From Lysinibacillus capsici (GTDB taxonomy: Bacteria > Bacillota > Bacilli > Bacillales_A > Planococcaceae): a stretch of DNA of 64,000 nucleotides. Made by a program: the position numbers and the translations under genes. The notes under the pieces are model-generated. The model searched no databases. It was not told where the DNA came from and saw nothing but the letters and a program-made list of their open reading frames with translations. Every line of letters starts with the position of its first letter. The first letter of the stretch is position 1. Where the stretch lies: positions 186,001 to 250,000 of the forward strand of contig NZ_PXXX01000018.1 of assembly GCF_003367505.1 (NCBI RefSeq), written 5' to 3'. Shown piece after piece: positions 26,821 through 37,541 of this stretch.

Positions 26821-27260
26821 ATGACTAAACTACATATTTTTTCCTACCTTATTTTTATGCTTTCCGCTCTTCTTATAGAGATAATCACCGTGATCTCCTA
26901 TGGTGTAGGCTTTCATAGTGGATAGAGAACATGGTGGATAACTTTTGGTCCGTTTAATTTTTATATAGCTCGTATTAGTTTGCCTATATTAATTGTTTAT
27001 TTATGGAAGCTTTCAATCAATAAAAATTTATCATTGACGATAGGATTGAAGTTCATCATAGAAGGTATATTATTAATGAATCAGATGCAGGGCAAATCAT
27101 TACGTTTGCTTGTGCATCAAACATTCTTTTATGGAGAGCTATAGAAAATTCCATTTGGAAGTACATTTCACTACTCTTATTCGCTTTTTTTGTCATCGCA
27201 TCATGGATTTTTCTTGATCATTTAGCCTCAGTTCCATATGTGGAGCAAATTATTTTTTAA
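26821..27260 (+). pseudogene. Broken membrane-protein gene
   Basis: An ATG at 26821 behind AGGGGGC opens a frame encoding a membrane segment (IFSYLIFMLSALLIEIITVI). A TAG at 26923-26925 ends it after 34 codons. The same frame continues with plausible protein sequence (TWWITFGPFNFYIARISLPI) to about 27050. Protein-like coding then moves to another frame (IEVHHRRYIINESDAGQ, then a second span ISLLLFAFFVIASWIF) that ends at 27260. One nonsense change and one frameshift explain the pattern. The family is not recognised. The stop overlaps the ATG of the next frame. Confidence 0.5.
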
Positions 27261-27466
27261 TGACTGATATGGGCAGTATTTTGCTTTTTTTAGGTGTTGT
27301 AGCAGCTTTAGGTCTATATTTTCTAATGACAATCCTTGTCACGTTCGTTGATCATTTTCCTATGCCTAGGGCTATGAATTTCACCAATGATCGGCTATCT
27401 CGTTGCCATCACAGCTATACGAAAAATAAAAATCGAACAAACCGTAAAAGAAAGGATTTACAAACG

Positions 27467-28216
27467 ATGAAAACTGAACTAGAAGTAAACACTTTAAAAT
27501 CTTTTCAAACTGAATTAACACGCTTCTTTTTAGCTTACAAATTTGCTCTACAGGAAGTGGAAACGAAAATTAATATATTACAAGAAGAATTTAAGTTAAT
27601 TCATGAATATAATCCAATTGAGCATGTATCTACACGTGTAAAATCACCTAAAAGTATTTTAACGAAGATGATGAAAAAAGAGCTTCCTCCATCAATAGAG
27701 GCTGTGCGTGAAAATATCCGCGATATAGCTGGTGCTCGCATCACCTGTTCCTTTGTGGAGGATATTTACAAGGTAAGTGCCATGTTACAAGCACAGCATG
27801 ACATGGAAGTTGTTGAGGTGAAGGATTATATAGCCAATCCAAAAGAAAATGGCTACCAAAGCTTACATCTTATTATTAAAATTCCTATCTTTATGTCAGA
27901 CCATATGGAAAAGGTCTATACAGAGATCCAAATTCGTACAATTGCAATGGATTTCTGGGCAAGCTTAGAACACAAAATTTATTATAAGTATAACAAAGAA
28001 GTACCTGAGCATATTCGACATGAATTAAAGGAAGCCGCACTACAAGCAGCTGAATTAGATCGAAAAATAGAGCGACTGAATAAGGAAATCAATATTTTAA
28101 AAGAAAATGAAGCCGAGCCTTCTTTGCTAGACAGTACCCCCATCGCACATTTAGCGAAATACTTAACGGAACTACCTGGCAATCAAATAATTGATGACAC
28201 TCTATTCAAAAAGTAA
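27467..28216 (+). CDS. relP: Small alarmone synthetase RelP (YwaC/SasA type)
   Basis: This 249-residue (p)ppGpp synthetase has no hydrolase domain. It matches YwaC in LAYKFALQEVETK, EYNPIEHVSTRVKSPKSI, DIAGARITCSF, NPKENGYQSLHLI and the strongly conserved EIQIRTIAMDFWASLEHKIYYK. A coiled-coil tail follows. ATG 27467 lies ten bases after AAAGGA. The frame is open upstream to an ATG at 27260 and would add 69 residues with a membrane span; see findings. The long Rel enzyme is also in this window at 54020. Confidence 0.92.
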   Translation: MKTELEVNTLKSFQTELTRFFLAYKFALQEVETKINILQEEFKLIHEYNPIEHVSTRVKSPKSILTKMMKKELPPSIEAVRENIRDIAGARITCSFVEDIYKVSAMLQAQHDMEVVEVKDYIANPKENGYQSLHLIIKIPIFMSDHMEKVYTEIQIRTIAMDFWASLEHKIYYKYNKEVPEHIRHELKEAALQAAELDRKIERLNKEINILKENEAEPSLLDSTPIAHLAKYLTELPGNQIIDDTLFKK

Positions 28217-28245
28217 ATTTATTCTATGGTTTAGTCGTCAAATGA

Positions 28246-28297
28246 AAAACCCACCTCACACGCTGCTTGATCACAGAATGTGAGGTGGATTTTACTT
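28246..28297. terminator. Bidirectional terminator between relP and the MFS exporter
   Basis: The stem CCACCTCACA/TGTGAGGTGG at 28251-28288 has T-rich DNA on both exits and lies between convergent genes. Confidence 0.85.
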
Positions 28298-28302
28298 TTT
28301 TT

Positions 28303-29751
28303 TCACGATTGCGCTTTCCTTGTAGATTTCGTTGCTACAAAAAAGGAGAAAATAAGAGCACCAATAGCAAAAATAAAGGTAGCTATATATACATAACTGA
28401 CGCCATTCGCAATAGTGTCCTTTAAAAAGTTTACTTCTTCTAAATTAAACCCACCTTTTGCAAATTCACCATTTAATTGAATTTCACCTTTTCCTAATGA
28501 AGCCATTTTTTCACTCGTTGCCAGGTTGAAAATCATACCAAATAGCGCTGCACCAATCGCTTGGCTAAATGTATTTGTAAAAGAGTTCAAACCAATTGAA
28601 ATACCAAGTTGCTTTGGATCTGCCACCTTTTGTATGGAAATCATCAACATCGGCATAATAAAGCCCATCCCTAGCCCAATTAATGATGATGCGAAATAAA
28701 CGCTGAAATCACTAGAACCTGAAGATAGTCTTGCCAACAATAGTGTACCCGTAACAAGTAAAATCGTACCCATTTGGATAATGCGTTTATTTGTTAAACG
28801 ACCGATTAAATAACCTGCCATAATCGAGTTCACCGTCCAAAAAATAGACATTGGTGTTAATAATAAACCAGCCTGCGTTGCATTTTTGCCTAAAACACTT
28901 TGAGCAAATATAGGAATATAAACGGTTACACCAATGACAATAGACATACCGCTTAAAGTTAATGCATTAATGACCATTAGTCGTCCATTTTTAAACAGTG
29001 TTAACGGAATAATTGGCTCCTCTGCTCGTAACTCCACCCAGATAAAAATACTTAAGAATACAAGAGCAACACCATACATTAGCAGCGATTGACCTGATAA
29101 CCAGGTTTGTGTTTTACTGTTTTCGATAATAACAAACAGTAACGCAACCATGCCAATTGTAAAAAACACTGCACCTAGGTAGTCAATTTTACGCTTCACT
29201 GCCTCTAGTTGTTCTTTATAATGTTTAGCAATTAAATAAATAGAGGCTAAACCAAACGGTACATTAATGAAGAAAATAAAATGCCAAGATACTTGGTCAA
29301 CTATAAAGCCTCCAAATAACGGACCTACTACACCAGAAACGCCCCATACCATACTTAAATAGCTTTGTCCTTTGGCACGCTCTTTTTCAGTCTTAAACAA
29401 TTCACCAACCATTGTTAATGTAATCGGTAAAATTGAACCTGCGCCAATACCTTGAATTGCTCGAAAAACAATTAATTGCTCCATGGATTGAGCTAAACCA
29501 CATAACATAGAACCTACTAAAAAAATAATGATACCAGTAATAATCATCCGTTTACGACCAAATAAATCGGCTAATTTACCAAAAATAATCGCCGCTATGG
29601 CTGAAGCTAGTAAATAAGCAGAATAAATCCAGCTTATTAAGTCTACACCTAATAAATCAGCCGTAATACTCGGAATAGCAGTACTAACAATAGTTCCCTC
29701 AATTGCAGCAAGTGCTGTTACAAGTAATAGTGCAATAAAAACTTTATTCAT
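28303..29751 (-). CDS. MFS drug:proton antiporter, 14-span DHA2 family
   Basis: This 482-residue protein has about 14 hydrophobic segments. Family motifs include the motif A-like GKLADLFGRKRMI after the second span, and motif C in the fifth (MVWGVSGVVGPLFGGFIVD). This is the EmrB/QacA group that exports drugs or dyes using the proton gradient. The start is ATG 29751 behind AAAGGTGAC. No TetR or MarR regulator is adjacent. The substrate cannot be read from the sequence. Confidence 0.88.
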   Translation of the reverse strand: MNKVFIALLLVTALAAIEGTIVSTAIPSITADLLGVDLISWIYSAYLLASAIAAIIFGKLADLFGRKRMIITGIIIFLVGSMLCGLAQSMEQLIVFRAIQGIGAGSILPITLTMVGELFKTEKERAKGQSYLSMVWGVSGVVGPLFGGFIVDQVSWHFIFFINVPFGLASIYLIAKHYKEQLEAVKRKIDYLGAVFFTIGMVALLFVIIENSKTQTWLSGQSLLMYGVALVFLSIFIWVELRAEEPIIPLTLFKNGRLMVINALTLSGMSIVIGVTVYIPIFAQSVLGKNATQAGLLLTPMSIFWTVNSIMAGYLIGRLTNKRIIQMGTILLVTGTLLLARLSSGSSDFSVYFASSLIGLGMGFIMPMLMISIQKVADPKQLGISIGLNSFTNTFSQAIGAALFGMIFNLATSEKMASLGKGEIQLNGEFAKGGFNLEEVNFLKDTIANGVSYVYIATFIFAIGALIFSFFVATKSTRKAQS

Positions 29752-29875
29752 TCTGTCACCTTTTCCTTTCCTGCATGACATACATTACCAAGTTTGAACT
29801 AGAATTAAAAGAGAAAGAGAATCAATTTATGAAAAAATAAACAATTTTTTCTGTTTTACTAGATAAAATCAATAA

Positions 29876-29917
29876 AAAAGCAGCAAGAATGTTAATCAAC
29901 ATTCACTCGCTGCTTAT
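29876..29917 (-). terminator. Terminator of yrrB
   Basis: A stem of AGCAGC and GAATGTT segments with their complements, interrupted by a bulge, is followed on the minus strand by TTTTTTA. Confidence 0.85.
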
Positions 29918-29923
29918 TATCTA

Positions 29924-30583
29924 TCAGTTAAATCGTTGAGCAATCATATCGTAAATATAACGTGCTTGGTCATATTCAGGTTGTAAGGTAAAGGCTTGTT
30001 TCAAATGATACATTGCATCCTCTGTTTGTTCGGTAGACACGGCATATAGTACGCCTAAATTATAATGTGCATCTGCATTATTCCAATCCTGTTCAATTAA
30101 GAGATCTAGTTCCTTCTTCCCTTCCTCAAACATTTCTAATGCACATAACACTATCGCATAGGCTAAACGAATCTGTGTATCCTCTGGAGCAATTTCTACC
30201 GCACGTTGTAAATATGGTAATGCCAATTTTGGGTTATCCAACCGTTCAAAGCATTTCCCCATCATATAATAGACATCGGCACCTTCAATATGATGTTTTA
30301 GCGCTTGCTCATATAGCTTCACGGCCTCGGCATAGCGTTCAGCATTGTAATATAAATTCGCTAGACCGTAATAGGCTGTAGCTGCTGATTCATCTACAGT
30401 GATTGCCTTTTGGAAGAAACGCTCTGCACGTTCAGTATCCTCTAATACGGCTAATAAATTGCCGAAATTTACATACCCAATAGCATTTTCAGGCTCTGCC
30501 TCTATTGCTTTTGTAAATAGTTGAGCAGCATCCTCATAACGTTTTTCTTGAAATGCTTGGATGCCCTGTTCATTATAATTCAT
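29924..30583 (-). CDS. yrrB: TPR-repeat protein YrrB
   Basis: This 219-residue protein is built almost entirely of tetratricopeptide repeats of 34 residues, recognisable by the recurring A/Y/F positions in EKRYEDAAQLFTKAIEAEP, AERFFQKAITVDE and LPYLQRAVEIAPED. It corresponds to B. subtilis YrrB, a scaffold-type protein next to mnmA whose partners are unknown. ATG 30583 follows AGAGGTGAAG. It is 75 bases downstream of mnmA. Confidence 0.88.
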   Translation of the reverse strand: MNYNEQGIQAFQEKRYEDAAQLFTKAIEAEPENAIGYVNFGNLLAVLEDTERAERFFQKAITVDESAATAYYGLANLYYNAERYAEAVKLYEQALKHHIEGADVYYMMGKCFERLDNPKLALPYLQRAVEIAPEDTQIRLAYAIVLCALEMFEEGKKELDLLIEQDWNNADAHYNLGVLYAVSTEQTEDAMYHLKQAFTLQPEYDQARYIYDMIAQRFN

Positions 30584-30657
30584 TTGTTCTTCACCTCTAT
30601 GTAGCGAAAGACTGCTTTTAGGAAGCCAAGAGGCCATAAAAGCAGTCTTAACGCAAT

Positions 30658-31803
<1,146 letters not shown>

Positions 31804-31860
31804 CTAATTACAGTTTATGTTTCAATATTTTAACGAAACATAACATAAGTATTTTGCAAA

Positions 31861-33009
31861 TTATTTTTTAGCTAGTTTTTTCACAATTTGAGCCGTTTTT
31901 TCTGCTGCATCTTGTATATCCTTTTCCGTTAAACCCTGCCCAAAGCTGAATCGGATTGAATTTCGTAGCTCCTCTGCACTTTGTCCAAACATTGCTACTA
32001 ACACATGAGAAGGATCAATCGATCCTGCAGTACATGCCGAACCACTCGAAACATAGATACCTGCCATATCAAGGTTCACTAAAAATGATTCTACCTCCAT
32101 GCCTGCAAAGCTAATATTTAAGACATGAGGCAACGAATCCACCTCATCACCATTTACATGGAATGCTAGCTTTTCCTGTGAAAAAACAGCAAGCATAATT
32201 TGCTTAAAGTGATTGTATAGTGAACGCTTTTCTTCACGCAACTCATTTGCAACTTGCACTGCAGTCGCAAAAGCAATAATGGCAGGTATATTTTCAGTAC
32301 CTGCACGACGTTTTTTCTCTTGTGCGCCCCCAAGAGCATAACTTGCTAACGGTGTTCCTGCTTTTTGATAAAGGAATCCAACACCTTTTGGACCGTTGAT
32401 TTTATGAGCAGATACACTCAATAAATCCACCTGTAATTCATTTACATCAATGGACTCTAAGCCATAAGCCTGAACCGCATCTGTATGGAATATGGCACTA
32501 TGCTCACGCAATAGCGCGCCAATCTCAGCAATTGGCTGTATCGTTCCAACTTCATTATTTCCATACATAATTGTCACTAAAATGGTATCATCACGAAGGG
32601 CTTTTTGGACATCCTCAATCGCGACACGCCCTTTTTGATCAACAGGTAAATAGGTCACCTCAAAGCCATCACGTTCAAGTTTTTCACACGTATGTAATAC
32701 TGCATGATGCTCTACTTGCGTTGTTATGATGTGTTTTCCTTCATTTGCACGGGCATAGACAGTCCCTAAAATTGCCATATTGTCAGCTTCTGTGCCACCA
32801 CTTGTGAAAATAATTTCCCCTGCTTGCGCACCAATTGATTTCGCCAATAGCTCACGTGCATCATCTAGATATTTCCTTGCTTCTCGACCTGCTTTATGAA
32901 TACTCGATGCATTGCCAAATACCTCTTGCATAGCAGTCGTCATCGCTTCTATTACTTGGCCATTCATTGGAGATGTGGCCGCATGATCGAGATAGATATA
33001 TGAATTCAT
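31861..33009 (-). CDS. yrvO: Cysteine desulfurase, YrvO type
   Basis: This 382-residue PLP enzyme takes sulfur from cysteine as a protein persulfide. It has the opening YLDHAATSPM, the GGTEADNMA and HHAVLHTCE segments, the PLP lysine in SAHKINGPKG, and the catalytic cysteine in SSGSACTAGS. Its place before mnmA and after cymR is that of B. subtilis YrvO, which serves tRNA thiolation. The 275 bases between it and cymR hold no gene I can support. Confidence 0.94.
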   Translation of the reverse strand: MNSYIYLDHAATSPMNGQVIEAMTTAMQEVFGNASSIHKAGREARKYLDDARELLAKSIGAQAGEIIFTSGGTEADNMAILGTVYARANEGKHIITTQVEHHAVLHTCEKLERDGFEVTYLPVDQKGRVAIEDVQKALRDDTILVTIMYGNNEVGTIQPIAEIGALLREHSAIFHTDAVQAYGLESIDVNELQVDLLSVSAHKINGPKGVGFLYQKAGTPLASYALGGAQEKKRRAGTENIPAIIAFATAVQVANELREEKRSLYNHFKQIMLAVFSQEKLAFHVNGDEVDSLPHVLNISFAGMEVESFLVNLDMAGIYVSSGSACTAGSIDPSHVLVAMFGQSAEELRNSIRFSFGQGLTEKDIQDAAEKTAQIVKKLAKK

Positions 33010-33284
33010 GTTGAAAACTCCTTTTTAAACTCTGTGACATCCGCCAGAGGCTTTCGCTTGATTCAGTTAATGCTTGCAAAATAATACAAGTGTTCTTCGC
33101 TCCTCTATAAGTGGGGAGTCTTCCGTACTTAGTGGTTCATTTTAGTACAAAACATTTGCTGAATCGAGATAAAAGCACAAAACCCACATCACTCATCGTA
33201 AAAATAGCCATTGAGATGTGAATAGTTCACAATCTCCTAAAAAGATGAAGTGAATGCAGGAGTAGCGCTTTAGCTTAAACTATT

Positions 33285-33704
33285 TTAAATATAGAACATG
33301 TAGCCTTCCACTACATTTTCTTCTGTATATTGTGCTAAATCTTCAATTGTCGTTGTATCTAACACGTTTTTTACTGCATCACGAATACGTAGCCATAACT
33401 CACGTTGCGGGGCTTCTTCATTTTCAATACCCTCTACTGGTTGAATCGGCCCTTCTAGCACACTAATAACATGGGCTGCTGAAATTTCGCTAGGTGGATT
33501 TGCTAGCATATAACCACCATAAGCACCACGTACACTTTTTACTAAGCCTGAATTACGAAGCGGAGATACTAATTGCTCTAAATATGCCTCTGAAAGTTCC
33601 TTTTCCGCCGCAATTTTACGCAAGGGAATTGGCCCTTCCCCATAATGCTTTGCTAATTCAATCATAATTGTAAGCCCATAACGGCCCTTTGTTGAAATTT
33701 TCAT
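33285..33704 (-). CDS. cymR: Rrf2-family cysteine metabolism repressor CymR
   Basis: This 139-residue Rrf2 protein begins MKISTKGRYGLTIMIELAKH, with the recognition helix in LSEAYLEQLVSPLRNSGLVKSVRGAYGGY. It lacks the three cysteines of IscR and NsrR, as CymR does. CymR with cysteine synthase CysK represses cysteine uptake and synthesis genes in Bacillus. ATG 33704 is preferred over an upstream start at 33731. It is divergent from rarA and precedes yrvO. Confidence 0.9.
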   Translation of the reverse strand: MKISTKGRYGLTIMIELAKHYGEGPIPLRKIAAEKELSEAYLEQLVSPLRNSGLVKSVRGAYGGYMLANPPSEISAAHVISVLEGPIQPVEGIENEEAPQRELWLRIRDAVKNVLDTTTIEDLAQYTEENVVEGYMFYI

Positions 33705-33907
33705 TTTATCACCCTCAATTAGTCTAGTCAAAATACTACCAACAGTATATCATAATCTCCTCTTGATGAACTCGGAAATACACCTAGAAGGATATGATAT
33801 ACTAATTAAAGCGATTCATAATCGTTCAAAATCCATATGAGTGCTTTATTTTAGCGTAAAAAAATGTATGAAGCAAAAAATGACAACGACAGAAAGGGGA
33901 AGTTATT

Positions 33908-35194
33908 TTGCACAATGAACCACTCGCTTTTCGAATGCGACCTTTAACCCTTGATGAGATTGTTGGTCATCAGGATTTCATTGGTCCCAACACAGCCCTT
34001 TATAAAATGATTCAAAATGAACACGTCCCTTCCATGTTGCTATATGGAGAACCTGGAATCGGTAAAACATCCATTGCCAATGCCATTGCAGGAAGTTCCA
34101 AGCTCCCTTTCTTCGCACTTAATGCCACACGAGCTGGCAAAAAAGATGTGGAAGATATTGTACAAGAAGCAAGAATTTCAGGGAAAGTAATACTTTTCCT
34201 AGATGAAATTCACCGTTTCAATAAATTACAGCAAGATACACTGTTACCACATGTAGAAAATGGATCAATTGTATTAATTGGTGCCACGACAGAAAATCCC
34301 TATCATGATGTTAATCCAGCGATTCGTTCACGCTGTGGCGAAATTTACCAGCTAAAACGCTTAACGAAGGAAAATTTAATCGAACTAGTTGAAAAAGCAC
34401 TTGCTGATGAAAGACGCGGACTAGGTAAATATCATTTTGCCTTAACACCATCACAAATTGAACAAATTGCCGCCGCAGCAAATGGAGATGCACGAAAAGC
34501 GTTAACTTTGCTAGAATCCATTTACTATGCCAGTGATGAGGTGGATGGACAAACGGTTGCTGCCGACCATGTCATTGAACATCTCATTAGTCGAATTGGT
34601 GTGTATGGCGATAAAAAAGGATCACATTTTTATAATTTACTATCAGCCCTGCAAAAGTCTGTGCGTGGCAGTGATACCAATGCTGCTCTGTATTATCTAG
34701 CGCATTTATTGGAAACAGGCGATTTAGTGGCTGTCAGCAGACGCCTACTTGTTATGGCCTATGAGGATATTGGTCTAGCTAATCCCGAAGTCGGACCTCA
34801 TATATTAGCTGCTATTCAAGCAGCCGAACGACTAGGATTACCAGAGGCACGTATACCACTTGCCAGTGCTGTCATTGAAATGTGCCTTGCCTCAAAATCC
34901 AACTCAGCCATTATGGCTATTGATGCTGCCATTAAGGCTATTCATGAAGGCAAAACAGGTGATATACCTCATCATTTGCGAGATGCTCATTACGAGGGTG
35001 CAAAAGATTTAGGACACGTTGGCTATCAATATCCTCATAACACACCGATCGGTACTTTTGGTGGTTGGGTAGACCAGCAATATTTGCCAGACGAACTTGT
35101 AGGAACTGAATTCTACAAACCTGTTATTGCTGGTGAGGAAAAGCGCATGGCTGGCATCTACGACAAACTAAAATCATTTCAAGATAAGAAATAA
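33908..35194 (+). CDS. rarA: Replication-associated recombination protein RarA
   Basis: This 428-residue AAA+ ATPase (YrvN, MgsA) acts at stalled replication forks. Walker A GEPGIGKTS is at about residues 47-55 and Walker B LFLDEIHRF near 98-106. The sensor segment GATTENPY and the C-terminal tetramerisation region with LPHHLRDAHY-type sequence (here IPHHLRDAHYEGAKDLGH) follow. The start is TTG 33908 behind AAAGGGGAAG. A strong terminator follows. Confidence 0.95.
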   Translation: MHNEPLAFRMRPLTLDEIVGHQDFIGPNTALYKMIQNEHVPSMLLYGEPGIGKTSIANAIAGSSKLPFFALNATRAGKKDVEDIVQEARISGKVILFLDEIHRFNKLQQDTLLPHVENGSIVLIGATTENPYHDVNPAIRSRCGEIYQLKRLTKENLIELVEKALADERRGLGKYHFALTPSQIEQIAAAANGDARKALTLLESIYYASDEVDGQTVAADHVIEHLISRIGVYGDKKGSHFYNLLSALQKSVRGSDTNAALYYLAHLLETGDLVAVSRRLLVMAYEDIGLANPEVGPHILAAIQAAERLGLPEARIPLASAVIEMCLASKSNSAIMAIDAAIKAIHEGKTGDIPHHLRDAHYEGAKDLGHVGYQYPHNTPIGTFGGWVDQQYLPDELVGTEFYKPVIAGEEKRMAGIYDKLKSFQDKK

Positions 35195-35200
35195 TAAAAC

Positions 35201-35248
35201 AAAGCAAAGTCACTATCTTAAGTAATTGAAATGACTTTGCTTTTTATA
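35201..35248 (+). terminator. Terminator of rarA
   Basis: A 12-bp stem, AAAGCAAAGTCA (35201-35212) with TGACTTTGCTTT (35232-35243), is followed by a T-rich exit. Confidence 0.9.
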
Positions 35249-35275
35249 TAACAACAGGATAGGCTACTCTAGCAA

Positions 35276-35992
35276 TCATCCTGTAAAGCTCGGGTTATTT
35301 GTTGTATATCGTTCTTGGTAAAACAAATTTAATGGTTCTGCCAAATGTCGAAGTGATGGCAAAATGGACTCTTCCACATCTCCTTCTTTTTCCTTACTAT
35401 GCAAAAAAACAATCAAATTATACGACTGATACAGCAAGCTGGCGAACTCTTGATTGTTTTCTCTCACCTCAAAGCGAATTGCTTTTACAGCAATTGCTTG
35501 TGCAATTTTTTGTTCTCTTGTTTCACAGGAGGGCTCATTACTTAATTCATCATCCGACACTCTGTATAACCGTTTTAATGCACCATATACCTCTTTATTT
35601 CCACTAAATCGATCTTTTAACCATTGCAAGACAAATTGCAAAAGAATAACTGCATAGATAAGGGAAAGACATTCATCGCCACGTGATTTTTTTGCTAAGC
35701 GTTGGAAATATTCTGCTTGTGTGACTAGTTCAAAAAGAATTAAACGTATTGGATAAAGCATGGCATGACCGCTATTGATGTACAGCTTTTCTCGATCTCT
35801 ATACATAGCCAACCAAATATCTTTGACCAATGAAATAGATTTCCTTGTTGAGAGCGCTAATTGACATTGAATAAGCTCCTGTTCGATTGTCGGTTGGATA
35901 AGCTGTAGAAATAAAAGTTCATCTTCCTCACTAACTAATAAAAGCGGCTTTTCCAAATTCGCCAAATCTATTTCTATTCCATTTACAATCAT
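35276..35992 (-). CDS. Unknown 238-residue protein
   Basis: I do not recognise this protein. It starts with MIVNGIEIDLANLEKP behind a good site (GAAGGGGGC). Most of it looks helical, with a hydrophobic stretch in the middle (LSLIYAVILLQFVLQWL, about residues 108-125) that could be a buried helix or one membrane span. No catalytic motif or cysteine pattern stands out. It is the first of three unrelated unknown genes between rarA and tcdA, a place where B. subtilis has none. About 290 bases of AT-rich DNA with no visible feature separate it from the next. Confidence 0.7.
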   Translation of the reverse strand: MIVNGIEIDLANLEKPLLLVSEEDELLFLQLIQPTIEQELIQCQLALSTRKSISLVKDIWLAMYRDREKLYINSGHAMLYPIRLILFELVTQAEYFQRLAKKSRGDECLSLIYAVILLQFVLQWLKDRFSGNKEVYGALKRLYRVSDDELSNEPSCETREQKIAQAIAVKAIRFEVRENNQEFASLLYQSYNLIVFLHSKEKEGDVEESILPSLRHLAEPLNLFYQERYTTNNPSFTG

Positions 35993-36285
35993 TGCTTAGC
36001 CCCCTTCCAATAAGTTCTTTCAGCTAAGTTCTTACAGCGTGAGCACATATATTACCAATTTTCTAACTATAATTCGACAAAAAAACATAAATACCTTTCA
36101 AGAAAATATGCCTTTTTACTTTCGTCATAATAAAAAAGAACCCACGCTACTAAAAGAGGCAAGTAAATCACTCTCTTTCCACATCGAACATTGTAGAAAA
36201 AACTGATTTAAATCCCAATAAGTTACGTAGATTCTTGACGTATAGGCTATTTTCAGAAAATAGATAGTCTATTATTGTCTAAGGT

Positions 36286-36804
36286 TTATGCAGGAAGTTC
36301 TTGTTCCACAAATAATTTAAATTGTTGAAGACATTGCTTCACTTCACCTTTTTGTGACAGTACTTCGTTGCGTATGTTTGTTGCTTTTTCTTCATCCTCT
36401 AGCACTTCAGTTAAAAGAGCCATGATATCTTCTAATAATTGCTCATTCTCTTCCTGCTCAATACTCGGTAAGGAATAGGCTGCTATTTTTAATAAATGCT
36501 CTACTTTTTCAGGCGTTTTTTGCAAAGCATTCGAAGAATAATAAGTCGATGCAGCTAAAAAGTAGCATAATTTTGCACAACAATCGATAAATAAATGCCA
36601 ATACGTATTTGCTTTCGGTAATTCCCCTGCCCGCTGATTAACATATTCCTTATAATAGGTAGTGACTTGTATATATAAAGGATTCAATTCTCTCATGGCT
36701 TTCGGATAGTTGTTGGATGTATCCAAATAGTCAAATACAATGGCATTCATTTTCTCTTGAAGTTTAACAATATCTAAATGATCACGAATTACTTGAATTT
36801 CCAT
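36286..36804 (-). CDS. Unknown 172-residue helical protein
   Basis: I do not recognise this protein. It is predicted to be almost all alpha-helical and acidic toward the C terminus (EQEENEQLLEDIMALLTEVLEDEE). It has the central aromatic-rich segment YWHLFIDCCAKLCYFLAASTYY. There is no signal peptide. ATG 36804 follows GGGAGAG. It may be related in fold to its neighbour at 35276, but no clear sequence repeat links them. Confidence 0.7.
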   Translation of the reverse strand: MEIQVIRDHLDIVKLQEKMNAIVFDYLDTSNNYPKAMRELNPLYIQVTTYYKEYVNQRAGELPKANTYWHLFIDCCAKLCYFLAASTYYSSNALQKTPEKVEHLLKIAAYSLPSIEQEENEQLLEDIMALLTEVLEDEEKATNIRNEVLSQKGEVKQCLQQFKLFVEQELPA

Positions 36805-37013
36805 TTTCCCACTCTCCCATATGTCATTTGCTGTTTAGCTTTCTGTCTATTCACTGAGTAGCACCAAGCATCCCAAACAAACTGATCGATTATCTAATGG
36901 ATGATTCAAATTATAGCAATAAACCATATGAAGTAGTGTGGACATGAAAAAAATAAGACAATTTCGTGAATTAATAGCATTTTATGTACATAAGAGGAAC
37001 TATTTTGGTAAAA

Positions 37014-37400
37014 TTATACCCTTTGTACATAATCATCAAATAAGCATGGTTCGTTTGCTCGATCGATAATTTCAATAATACTTCCATGCACATATTTTTT
37101 AATGCGCTTTTGAGGTATATAAAAATAAGCATTGTTCATAATTAACCATTCACTTAATGTTAAATCACTACCTGATTGTTGATTCGTTAAGATTTTTTTG
37201 TGTCGCAGAACATCAGCCATTTTATAAAAACCATCTGACAATTCGTAGGCTGATACATCAAAATTAAAAATGGGGCTGACAACCTGTCCAACATCAAAAA
37301 TATGTATAGTTTGGTTTTCTTCATCTATAGCTAACTCTACTGTGCTAATCTCGTCGAAAAGATTTAAACCTCTATACTCCATTTGATAAATTTTTTCCAT
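37014..37400 (-). CDS. Unknown 128-residue protein
   Basis: I do not recognise this protein. It begins MEKIYQMEYRGLNLFDEIS behind AAAAGGAGG and contains TIHIFDVGQVVSPIFNFDVSAY and LTLSEWLIMNNAYFYIP. The pattern suggests a beta-rich N-terminal half and a short helical C-terminal part. It sits upstream of the gene at 36286 with 209 bases between, so a shared operon is possible but not shown. Confidence 0.68.
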   Translation of the reverse strand: MEKIYQMEYRGLNLFDEISTVELAIDEENQTIHIFDVGQVVSPIFNFDVSAYELSDGFYKMADVLRHKKILTNQQSGSDLTLSEWLIMNNAYFYIPQKRIKKYVHGSIIEIIDRANEPCLFDDYVQRV

Positions 37401-37442
37401 TTGTATAGGCCTCCTTTTTTACAACGGTCTAATTGTAACATA

Positions 37443-37483
37443 GAAAAAGTAGCTACCTCTAAATACAATTAAGGCAGCTACTT
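37443..37483 (-). terminator. Terminator of tcdA
   Basis: The stem AAGTAGCTRCC with its complement is followed on the minus strand by TTTTTC. Confidence 0.8.
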
Positions 37484-37541
37484 CTACGAAAATGAACATT
37501 TATGCTGTTTTTTGACTATTACCAAAGCACCGTATTTGGTA

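Noticed and set aside
32894..33079. 61-codon frame overlapping the start of yrvO
   Set aside because: It is antisense-free but out of frame with yrvO and covers its start and ribosome binding site; no family is seen.
36944..37069. A 41-codon plus-strand frame beginning MKKIRQFRELIAFYVHKRN
   Set aside because: It recalls the start of short membrane proteins, but no membrane span follows, it has no spaced binding site, and its second half overlaps the well-supported gene at 37014 in antisense.
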